28,707 nt of DNA from DATFMP01 sp035266845 (lineage in GTDB: Bacteria > SAR324 > JACQKK01), in NCBI GenBank assembly GCA_035266845.1, contig DATFMP010000011.1:1-28707 (forward strand), given 5' to 3'. This document shows positions 17,853 to 24,554 of the stretch, piece after piece; position 1 is the stretch's first letter, and every line of letters begins with the position of its first letter. The notes beneath the pieces are model-generated. The model was not told the DNA's origin. It worked only from the letters and a program-made list of their open reading frames with translations, and did no database searches. The position numbers and the translations under genes were made by a program.

Positions 17853-18458
17853 TTAGGAAGGAATGGGGTGTTTGATCTTGTCGTAGAATTTCTTGAAGTC
17901 GAACGGTTTGTACTCAGGGTTCTTGTAGGTCTTGCCGTTGTGCTTGACCTCTTGCGAGTGGCAGACTTGGCACGTCTTCTCGTTGGGGAGGACGAACCCG
18001 GTCTTCTCCGCCGTAGCGCTTTTGCCTTTCTTGTTGGGCCCCAACTCCTCGCGGATCTTCTTCATGGTCTTGCGGCTCTTGTACAAGCTGCCGGCACCAT
18101 GGCAGGCCTCGCATTGCACACCGTCCTTCACTTCGAACTTGTGCTCGAACGCCGATTCGGGCTGGCCGTAGCCGGTGGTGTGGCAGACCAGGCAGGCCTC
18201 GCTCTTCTGCGGGTCGCTCGTCACGCCCACCTTCTTGGCGGCTTCCTTGGCCTTGGCGGTGCCCAGGGTCTCGTAGGCCTTCGCGTGCTTGGTGCCCTGC
18301 CAGATTTTGTATTGGCTCCCATCTTTGTCCTTCTTGTGGCACCGTGAACAGCTCTCCGCGCCGACGTACCTGGCTTCCTTGGCCTTCGCCTGGGAGGCCA
18401 GCCCGACGAGGAAGGCGGCTGCCACCACGACGCCGATGACTGCAAGCAGACGTCTCAT
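17853..18458 (-). CDS. Periplasmic tetraheme cytochrome c554-like protein
   Basis: This 201-residue protein has a clean Sec signal (RRLLAVIGVVVAAAFLVGLASQAKA). Four heme motifs are present: CSRCH, CLVCH, CEACH and CQVCH. The opening YVGAESCSRCHKKDKDG and later YKIWQGTKHAKAYETL match the cytochrome c554 family. In ammonia oxidisers that family carries electrons from hydroxylamine oxidoreductase; elsewhere it is a general periplasmic carrier. The mature protein is very Lys-rich, fitting a soluble electron shuttle that docks on acidic partners. The ATG at 18458 has GGAGGG upstream, better than the codon at 18473. Confidence 0.88.
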   Translation of the reverse strand: MRRLLAVIGVVVAAAFLVGLASQAKAKEARYVGAESCSRCHKKDKDGSQYKIWQGTKHAKAYETLGTAKAKEAAKKVGVTSDPQKSEACLVCHTTGYGQPESAFEHKFEVKDGVQCEACHGAGSLYKSRKTMKKIREELGPNKKGKSATAEKTGFVLPNEKTCQVCHSQEVKHNGKTYKNPEYKPFDFKKFYDKIKHPIPS

Positions 18459-18563
18459 GTTGCATCCCTCCACACGTATGCACCCGGCCCGGGCCCGCGG
18501 AGTTGCGAGGCCATGGTGTCGGGCGATTGCAAGTCAGGGCGGCCCGCGCCCTGCCGGTCGGTT

Positions 18564-18597
18564 CGCTCGGAGCCGGGCCAGCGCCCGGCGCCGAGCG
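18564..18597 (-). other. Strong intercistronic hairpin
   Basis: CGCTCGG-A-GCCGGGC pairs with GCCCGGC-G-CCGAGCG: two perfect 7-bp stems separated by one mismatch, with a CAGC loop. It lies 24 bases after the pentaheme stop on the minus strand, in a 163-bp gap. Only a short T-run is present and it is on the plus-strand side, so it is a possible 3' stabiliser or processing site, not a clear terminator. Confidence 0.45.
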
Positions 18598-18621
18598 TTT
18601 CCGTCGCGACGTCGGTCTGCC

Positions 18622-19449
18622 CTACTGGCGCTTGCGGCGCTCCTGGTTCAGCAGGTCGTTGCGTCGCACCTTCATAAACTGCACTAGATCGTGGGTCTTC
18701 TCGTCAATACTATCGATATCGAATGTGTGCCACTCGGCCGTGAGCTGCTTGATCACCGGGTCCACCACATCGAAGAACGGCTTCGCATCCTCCGGTTTGC
18801 TGTGCCGCGCGATGAAGCGGTAGTAGCGGTCGATGGACAGGAAGTTGTTGAGCACCGCCTGCGCGTGGGCCGGGATATCCGGGTTGTTGCCCGTCTTCTC
18901 GTTGTGGCACTGCTGGCAGGTGGTGCGGACGTTGTTCACCGTCAGCACGGAGACGTTCAGCGAGCCATGGCAGGTCACGCAGTTGGGGCCCTGCTCGTCC
19001 GGCGCGGCTGCCTTGAGGTGCTCGAAGTGCGCGCTCTGCCGGTACATCTGGTAGATCTTCTTGTGGCACTTGGCACAGGTGGCCGGGATGTTGCGGTAGT
19101 TGATCGGGCTGGCCTTGTTGGCCGAACTCAGGGCCTCGGTGCCGTGAGCGGCGGCCTCGGTGGCAGCCTTAGGGTTGCCGCCGTGGCAATCCGAGCAGGT
19201 CACGCCCGACTGCGCATGGATGGAGTCCTTGTAGGCTTGGTAGTAGTCGTACAGCTTCTTGTTCTGCACCAGGAATTTGGGATCGCTATGGCAATCCACG
19301 CACGTGCTTTTCGCCTTGTTCATGGCCGGTGTGGCCGGCTTCTTGGTCTGTGCGCTCGCGCCGGAGGCGAACGCGAAGCCGAACAATAGCAGCGCGATCC
19401 CGGCGGCTCGAGCCGCCTGCCACAGACGGGCATCCGATCGGGTCAACAT
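18622..19449 (-). CDS. Periplasmic pentaheme cytochrome c
   Basis: This 275-residue exported cytochrome has a signal peptide (AAGIALLLFGFAFASGASAQ). It carries five heme motifs: CVDCH, CSDCH, CAKCH, CVTCH and CQQCH. The region after the last heme (about 90 residues, charged and helical) has no heme and may be a partner-binding tail. The motif spacing resembles NrfH/NapC-like cytochrome c3-superfamily proteins but without a retained membrane anchor. The gene starts 38 bases after the NrfD stop. It probably accepts electrons from the NrfD/FeS/tetraheme module. No specific family name can be given. Confidence 0.85.
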   Translation of the reverse strand: MLTRSDARLWQAARAAGIALLLFGFAFASGASAQTKKPATPAMNKAKSTCVDCHSDPKFLVQNKKLYDYYQAYKDSIHAQSGVTCSDCHGGNPKAATEAAAHGTEALSSANKASPINYRNIPATCAKCHKKIYQMYRQSAHFEHLKAAAPDEQGPNCVTCHGSLNVSVLTVNNVRTTCQQCHNEKTGNNPDIPAHAQAVLNNFLSIDRYYRFIARHSKPEDAKPFFDVVDPVIKQLTAEWHTFDIDSIDEKTHDLVQFMKVRRNDLLNQERRKRQ

Positions 19450-19487
19450 CGTTCCTCGCCCTCACGCATTGCGCGTGGCTGATGGGT

Positions 19488-20771
19488 TCATGCCTGCGAC
19501 GGCCCCTGCGGGGCGTGCGCCGGGGTGTGAAGGCCGTGATGTGCACCCCGGGGGTGTGCGCTCCCGCTGCCGTAGGTCAGCGTGCCCAGCTCGATGGGGA
19601 TGGCCACCTTGGCCAGCACCGTGAACACCAGCAGCCCAATGCTCCAGATGGCCAAGCTGACGCCGATCTCCACGGTGGTCGGTGTGTAGGTGAACATTTC
19701 CCCGATCGGCGTGGGCAGGAAGCCCGGAATGATCAAGCCCATGCCCTTCTCGATCCACACGCCCACGATGGCCAGCAGGCACGCCGTGTTCAGCAATGCA
19801 CGGCTCTGCCGCCATCGGTGCACGGTGAGAATCGTCACGGCCGTCAGATTCATGGCGAGAGCGGACCAGATCCAGGGCACCAGCGCGTTGTAGCCGTGGA
19901 AACCCAGGAAGAGGTACTGCGCCCCCGATGCGTGCTCGGTGATGAAGTAGAACTCCGTGAACATCTCCACGAACACGAAGAACAGGTTGACCTGCAACGC
20001 CACCGTGGTGACCAGCGCCATGAAGTCCACCGAACTCTTGGGCACCTTGAAATCGGTGAAGCGATGGATCAGTTGCAGGGCCAGAATGATCAGCGCGGGC
20101 CCGGCCGTGAATGCCGAGGCCAGGAAGCGTGGCCCCAGCAGCGCCGTGTGCCAGAACGGCCGCGCGACGTTGGAGGAGAACAGGAACGCAGTGACCGTGT
20201 GGATGGAGATGGCCCACAAGATGGCGATCACCACCCCCGGGAAATACACCTTCAGGTTCGGCTCGCGGCCTTGGTAGCGGCTGAACAGGACATAGAAGGG
20301 AATCGAGAGGTTCAGGAACAGATAGCCGGAGAGCACCAGCACGTCCCAGGCCAGCATGGATTCCGGGAAGTGGAAGCGGCCCAGCAGGGGCAGCAGGTGC
20401 CAGATGCGGTCCGGTCGGCCCAGGTCCACCGTCACGAACAGGATGCACATCACCACAGCGGCCACCGCGATGCCTTCGCCGATCAGCACCACGTGCTTGA
20501 TGTCTTTGCGATCGAAGATGTACGCGGGGATGACGAGCATCACCGCCGCGGCGGCGACGCCCACCATATAGGTGAAGTTGGCGATGTAGGCGCCCCAGGA
20601 TACCTGGTCGCTCATCCCGGTGACGACCATGCCGTGCTGCAACTGCTGGCTGTAGAGGAGCACGCCCACCACCGTGAGCGCCACCAGCGCAGCCAGCCAG
20701 CCCCAGTACAGACGGGAACCGGTGAGGACCTGTTTCACCGCATCGACGAAAAATCTGGCAAGCGGGTTCAT
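19488..20771 (-). CDS. NrfD/PsrC-type quinone-interacting membrane protein
   Basis: This 427-residue polytopic protein has about nine or ten hydrophobic spans. It is the membrane subunit that exchanges electrons with menaquinone or ubiquinone in complexes of the polysulfide-reductase, DsrP and alternative-complex-III type. Recognisable family blocks are SWGAYIANFTYMVGVAAAA near residue 58, DLGRPDRIWHLL, and PESMLAWDVLVLSGYL. The C-terminal tail after about residue 400 is His/Pro-rich. The gene follows the ferredoxin gene directly: a GTG at 20777 or the ATG at 20771 can serve as start, and I use the ATG. No molybdopterin catalytic subunit is present, so the partner is likely the tetraheme cytochrome and FeS protein upstream. 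Confidence 0.9.
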   Translation of the reverse strand: MNPLARFFVDAVKQVLTGSRLYWGWLAALVALTVVGVLLYSQQLQHGMVVTGMSDQVSWGAYIANFTYMVGVAAAAVMLVIPAYIFDRKDIKHVVLIGEGIAVAAVVMCILFVTVDLGRPDRIWHLLPLLGRFHFPESMLAWDVLVLSGYLFLNLSIPFYVLFSRYQGREPNLKVYFPGVVIAILWAISIHTVTAFLFSSNVARPFWHTALLGPRFLASAFTAGPALIILALQLIHRFTDFKVPKSSVDFMALVTTVALQVNLFFVFVEMFTEFYFITEHASGAQYLFLGFHGYNALVPWIWSALAMNLTAVTILTVHRWRQSRALLNTACLLAIVGVWIEKGMGLIIPGFLPTPIGEMFTYTPTTVEIGVSLAIWSIGLLVFTVLAKVAIPIELGTLTYGSGSAHPRGAHHGLHTPAHAPQGPSQA

Positions 20772-20777
20772 GAGCAC

Positions 20778-21734
20778 TCAGTCGGTGTAGTACCAGAACT
20801 TGGGTTCGGTCCCGAGATCTTCCTTCAGTCGGAACACGTTCTTGTTTTCCAGCACGTAGCGAATGTCGCTGTTGGGATCGAGCAGGTTGCCGAACACCCG
20901 CGCACCCGTTGGGCAAGCCTCCAGGCAGGCGGGCAGCCGGCCACGGCGCGAACGCTGCAGGCAGAACGTGCACTTTTCCATCACGCCCTTCATGCGCGGT
21001 CGATTGCTCAGGTAGTGCGTGTCCTTGTTGATCTGCTCCTTGGGAATCGTGGGCGGCGTCCAGTTGAAGTGCCGCGCCCAGTAGGGGCAGGCCGTCATGC
21101 AGTAGCGGCAGCCGATGCACCAGTTGTAGTCGATCACCACCACGCCGTCCGGCTCCTTCCAGGTCGCCTCCACCGGGCACGCTTTCACACACGGCGGATT
21201 GTTGCACTGCATGCACTGGATGGGCATGTACACTTTGCCCTGCTGCGGCACCGATTTCTCGTCGTAGTACGGGTCGGACTCGTTCAGGTCCATGTGCCCG
21301 TGCTCCAGTTCCAGCACGCGGATGTACTGGATCTGCGAGTCGCGGCTCTGGTTGTTCTCGGCCATGCAGGCCTCGACGCAGCGCCGTGTGCCCTTGCACT
21401 TGGAAAGGTTCAGCGCATAACCGAAGACCACGCCTTCCAGCGGCGGGTCATTGCCCACGGTGATGTCCGCGCCATAGGTGCGTTTGGCCTCGCGCTCGAT
21501 GCGCCCGATGGCGGCCTGGATTTCCTCGGGGGACATCTTCTTGTAGTGCTGCTGGAAGAAGTCGCCCACGGCATCGGCCACCGCGCCGTCCTCCTGCAAT
21601 GCATTGCTGGCGGCCACCGCGCCGCCCGCGCCGAAGAACGTTGCGATGGCGCCCAGCAGGCCGCCCTTCTTCAGCAGCGAGCGCCGCGAGACCTGCGGCG
21701 CGCCTTCTCCGGGCACTGGATGCTTCTCTGTCAT
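20778..21734 (-). CDS. Tat-exported 4Fe-4S ferredoxin-like electron transfer subunit
   Basis: This 318-residue protein belongs to the NrfC/PsrB/DsrO-like iron-sulfur subunits. A twin-arginine signal (SRRSLLKKGG, residues 16-25, then a hydrophobic stretch ending AVAAS) sends it folded to the periplasmic side. Cys clusters appear as CMQCNNPPCVKACP (174-187), CIGCRYCMTACP (206-217) and CTFC...CLEACP (255-275). The first cluster is unusual: CKGTRRCVEAC (113-123) has Thr-116 where CxxCxxCxxxC families have the second Cys. The gene overlaps the tetraheme cytochrome stop by four bases (ATGA) and abuts NrfD, so the three proteins probably form one complex. Electrons likely pass between NrfD-bound quinone and the hemes through these clusters. 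Confidence 0.9.
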   Translation of the reverse strand: MTEKHPVPGEGAPQVSRRSLLKKGGLLGAIATFFGAGGAVAASNALQEDGAVADAVGDFFQQHYKKMSPEEIQAAIGRIEREAKRTYGADITVGNDPPLEGVVFGYALNLSKCKGTRRCVEACMAENNQSRDSQIQYIRVLELEHGHMDLNESDPYYDEKSVPQQGKVYMPIQCMQCNNPPCVKACPVEATWKEPDGVVVIDYNWCIGCRYCMTACPYWARHFNWTPPTIPKEQINKDTHYLSNRPRMKGVMEKCTFCLQRSRRGRLPACLEACPTGARVFGNLLDPNSDIRYVLENKNVFRLKEDLGTEPKFWYYTD

Positions 21735-22594
21735 TGTGCTGCCCCCCGCTCACTGTTCAGCTTTTGCCACAGAGGCTGTGGCTCAGGCACGACGACGCCG
21801 AACCGCTGCAGCCCCTTGCGCACTTCCGGCGGTGGGCTGGGCTCGTAGGGTTTGATGGACGGCGAATGGGCATTGTGGCAGGCGGTGCAGTTCAGAAGCA
21901 CCCTTGGGCCACGCCACGTCCCAATCTTCTCCCGGTCCGAAAAGTCGATCTTGGAGTGCACCAGCGGCACCTTGCGGGGATCGGCGAACGTCCCGGCCCG
22001 CTTGCCATGTCCGCCGAAGTACCAGTCCTTCTGGCGCTGGAAGTGGCACTCGCCGCAAAGCTTGTACGACTCGTCGAAGCTGATCGGAGTGCCATCCAGG
22101 GACTTCAGGTGGTTCATGTCCTTGGCGTTGTGGCAGGTGTAGCACCAGAAGCGCCCGCCCCCATGCTGGAAATCCAGGTCCACGTGCTCGTCCTTCAGCA
22201 CGCGGGGCTTGGGGTTGGGTTCCTGGTCCCCGTGGCAGTCGTCGCATGGGTAATAGTCCAGTTGGTCGATGCGCTTGGTGGCCGTGAAGGGCGGCGCGTC
22301 CTGGATCGTTTGCCCGCGCACCGTGCGCCCTTGCACGGCTTCGGGGCGCGCCATGAGCCGTTGCAGCACCTGCTCGGGTGTCAGCTCCTCCGCGTCCTCA
22401 TCCTTCTCATCGTCTTTAGCGTCGTCGTCGGCTGCCTTGGCAGCCTGGGCGGTCATGGACTTGCCCGCGGGCTTGGCGCCCGGCGCTGCGGGTGATTGGG
22501 CCGCGACCTGGTGGCCTAGCAGGCTCGGCAAGCCGAGCAAAGCGACCAGCGTCGCCAGCAGCAATAAGAGCGGTAGTGCGGTCGGACGTCGCAT
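21731..22594 (-). CDS. Tetraheme cytochrome c, first gene of the operon
   Basis: This 287-residue exported cytochrome has a Leu-rich signal (ALPLLLLLATLVALLG). An acidic, Ala/Asp/Lys-rich disordered segment follows at about residues 35-70 (for example DDAKDDEKDEDAEE). The heme part has CDDCH, CYTCH, CGECH and CTACH with interspersed His residues that can act as distal ligands, as in c7 or c3-type cytochromes. I chose the ATG at 22594 because it begins the signal peptide and has AGGGGA upstream; the longer frame to 22819 overlaps an FNR box. It is translationally coupled to the iron-sulfur gene. The acidic segment could dock on the Lys-rich tetraheme carrier encoded downstream (17853-18458); that is an inference. 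Confidence 0.87.
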   Translation of the reverse strand: MRRPTALPLLLLLATLVALLGLPSLLGHQVAAQSPAAPGAKPAGKSMTAQAAKAADDDAKDDEKDEDAEELTPEQVLQRLMARPEAVQGRTVRGQTIQDAPPFTATKRIDQLDYYPCDDCHGDQEPNPKPRVLKDEHVDLDFQHGGGRFWCYTCHNAKDMNHLKSLDGTPISFDESYKLCGECHFQRQKDWYFGGHGKRAGTFADPRKVPLVHSKIDFSDREKIGTWRGPRVLLNCTACHNAHSPSIKPYEPSPPPEVRKGLQRFGVVVPEPQPLWQKLNSERGAAQ

Positions 22595-22805
22595 GGCCGG
22601 TCCCCTGTGGGCGCAGAGCCTCCATCGCGCCATGGGCTGCTCTGCCCGGCCCGTGGCTGTGTCCGTATTGCCGGGCGTCGTCGCAATGCTGGCGAGGGCC
22701 CGGGGAAGATAATCGGTGGAACGCAACAATGCCCGGACAATGAGCCGCCGGCATCGATCGCGCCCCGAACTGGTCCACACTCTAACGCGCTGAGGGGCTG
22801 GGGCC

Positions 22806-22841
22806 TTGACGGGTATCAATCCAGGAATTGACCTGAATCAA
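22806..22841 (-). promoter_or_regulatory. Pair of FNR-type boxes, 22 bp apart, for the minus-strand operon
   Basis: TTGACGGGTATCAA (22806-22819) and TTGACCTGAATCAA (22828-22841) have centres 22 bp apart. The box nearer the gene would place the start near 22771, with TAGAGT (22784-22779) at about -10, one base off the ideal spacing. Confidence 0.75.
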
Positions 22842-22933
22842 GCCCAAGGGGGGGCAAAAAGATCATCTTGACATCCAATTTTCCCCGATCCGACTCGTCT
22901 GAGAGGGCCTGCCGAGCGGGCTCCAGACAAAGC

Positions 22934-22969
22934 TTGACCCAGGTCAAGAAATAGCTTGATGCGGGTCAA
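22934..22969 (+). promoter_or_regulatory. Pair of FNR-type boxes, 22 bp apart, for the plus-strand operon
   Basis: TTGACCCAGGTCAA (22934-22947) and TTGATGCGGGTCAA (22956-22969) have centres 22 bp apart. With the proximal box at -41.5 the start is 23004, and TAGGCT (22992-22997) sits at -12 to -7. Confidence 0.75.
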
Positions 22970-23142
22970 TGAGAGGCCGGGGACCCCCTGTTAGGCTCAG
23001 TCCGAAACAGAAAAGGAAGCTCCGCCATTTCACTAAACGGAGGCGCTGCATGGGGGGCGTCGCGCGGATGGCAGCAGGCAGACGGCAAGTCAGTCGCGCT
23101 TCATTCCAGTGTCACAGGATCACCGATAGCAGCCGGTTCGAA

Positions 23143-24000
23143 ATGAAACGAATTGCCATGGCATTGCTCGGGATGGGGTTGGCCGCGTTGATTGCGGGCC
23201 TGGCGCCCGTCCCTGCGGCCGCCCAGGGCCGCGACAACGAGCAGGCGAAAACACAGGATCCCGCTGCCCTGGGCAAGGCGGTCTATGTGGCCGCGTGCGC
23301 CACCTGCCACGGCCTGAAGGGCGACGGCAAGGGCCCACAGTCCGTGGGATTCGCGCAGCACCCCACCGACTTCACCAAGGGCGAGTACGTACTGCGCTCC
23401 ACCACGGATGACGTCCCTGCTCCGGGCGACCTGGAGCGCACCATCCGTGAGGGCATGTCCGGTACCGAGATGGTGCCCTTCGGCCATGTGCTCAGCGAGC
23501 GCAGCATCGCGGCCGTGGCGGCTTACGTCCGGGCATTCTCGCCCGACCTGGCCGATCCGGAGGCCGTGCCCGACGAGGATACCATCGTGAAGGTGCCCCC
23601 GCGGCCCTTCCCGCGCACCGAGCAGACCATCGAGCAGGGCCAGCAGGTCTGGGAGGACAACAGCTGCTCCGACTGCCATGGCGACGAGGGCGAGGGCAAT
23701 CCGGACGAGACCGACAGCACCGGCCTGCGGGTCGTGATGGTGCCGTTCCAGGACGGCTACTACAAGAGCGGGCCGAAGGACAGCGACCTGTACCGCAGCA
23801 TCGCCACCGGCATGACCGGCACCTCGATGGACGCGTACGAGGGCGAGGTCAGCTCGCAGAACATCTGGAAGCTGGTGGATTACATCCGCTCGCTCTCCGC
23901 CAGCGAACGCCAGGGCCTCATTGGCAGGACGATGGACTTCTTCCTCCGCACGCGGCCCAGCGGATTCGACTACTCCAACTACGACGTGGCAAAGCCATGA
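23143..24000 (+). CDS. Periplasmic diheme cytochrome c (two class I domains)
   Basis: This 285-residue protein has a clear Sec signal (AMALLGMGLAALIAGLAPVPAAAQ). Two class I cytochrome domains follow, with heme motifs CATCH (residues 52-56) and CSDCH (near 175). Each has a following Met as likely sixth ligand (for example in EGMSGTEMVPFG and GMTGTSMDAYEG). Such proteins are mobile, higher-potential electron carriers. I placed the start at 23143 for the clean signal peptide. An ATG at 23050 has a better ribosome site (GGAGG) and would add 31 residues, so the start is not certain. The stop overlaps the next start by four bases (ATGA). Control by the upstream FNR box pair is inferred. Confidence 0.88.
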   Translation: MKRIAMALLGMGLAALIAGLAPVPAAAQGRDNEQAKTQDPAALGKAVYVAACATCHGLKGDGKGPQSVGFAQHPTDFTKGEYVLRSTTDDVPAPGDLERTIREGMSGTEMVPFGHVLSERSIAAVAAYVRAFSPDLADPEAVPDEDTIVKVPPRPFPRTEQTIEQGQQVWEDNSCSDCHGDEGEGNPDETDSTGLRVVMVPFQDGYYKSGPKDSDLYRSIATGMTGTSMDAYEGEVSSQNIWKLVDYIRSLSASERQGLIGRTMDFFLRTRPSGFDYSNYDVAKP

Positions 24001-24440
24001 CTTCGCTTCGAGAGAATGCTGCGCAGGGCCTTGCGGCACCCCGGCCGCGCGCTGCCGTGCTGATGATGGGGATCGCCCTGCTGCTGCTCGCGTTGGCGCT
24101 GGGCGGCTGTCTGGCCGAGGAAGGCGTGCCTGCCGGTTCTGGCCCCGTGACCTGGACCCAGGCCGCGCAGACCTTCACGAACGAGGGCTGCACGGGCTGC
24201 CACGACGGGGTTTCGATCATGCCCGGGCTGAAGAGCACCAATTGTGCTGACCTTGTGAACGTGGCTGCGCCTCTGGGCGGAATTCTCGTGGTGCCGGGCG
24301 ACACGTCAACTAGCGTGCTGTTCGCGGTAGCGACGGGAGCCGATCCGAGCCCGGCACCGCCCACCAACATGACGTTCGGCTTGCAGTCGGACATCGACAC
24401 CCTGGGCAACTGGATCGCCGGCGGGGCTTCCTGCTCCTGA
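23997..24440 (+). CDS. Monoheme cytochrome c lipoprotein
   Basis: This 147-residue predicted lipoprotein has a hydrophobic signal with lipobox LGGC (Cys-38), followed by LAEEG. One heme motif, CTGCH, lies at residues 65-69. The remainder (VVPGDTSTSVLFAVATG, then MTFGLQSDIDTLGNWIAGGAS) resembles the small planctomycete-type cytochrome c-like domain, in which a Met near the end is the likely second ligand. It is translationally coupled to the diheme cytochrome. It may be anchored next to the outer-membrane barrel protein encoded by the following gene. It could pass electrons between soluble carrier and barrel; that is an inference. Confidence 0.8.
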   Translation: MTSLRENAAQGLAAPRPRAAVLMMGIALLLLALALGGCLAEEGVPAGSGPVTWTQAAQTFTNEGCTGCHDGVSIMPGLKSTNCADLVNVAAPLGGILVVPGDTSTSVLFAVATGADPSPAPPTNMTFGLQSDIDTLGNWIAGGASCS

Positions 24441-24554
24441 TCCGGCGGCCAAAAGCAACAAGGACCACGAGGCATGGCGAGAGCCGAGGCCGACAATCGC
24501 ACCGATGCGCCACCGAACGTGGCGCCGCAATCTGAACCGAGAAGGTTGAATTCC

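Larger units (their letters stand above)
22595..23142. other. Divergent promoter region of the two cytochrome operons
   Basis: This non-coding region of about 550 bases separates the minus-strand and plus-strand operons. It carries four FNR-type boxes arranged as two back-to-back pairs, with the inner boxes 106 bp apart. Leaders of about 177 nt (minus strand) and 140 nt (plus strand) are predicted if the boxes act at -41.5. The first 90 bases before 23143 could instead be coding if translation starts at 23050. Confidence 0.7.
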
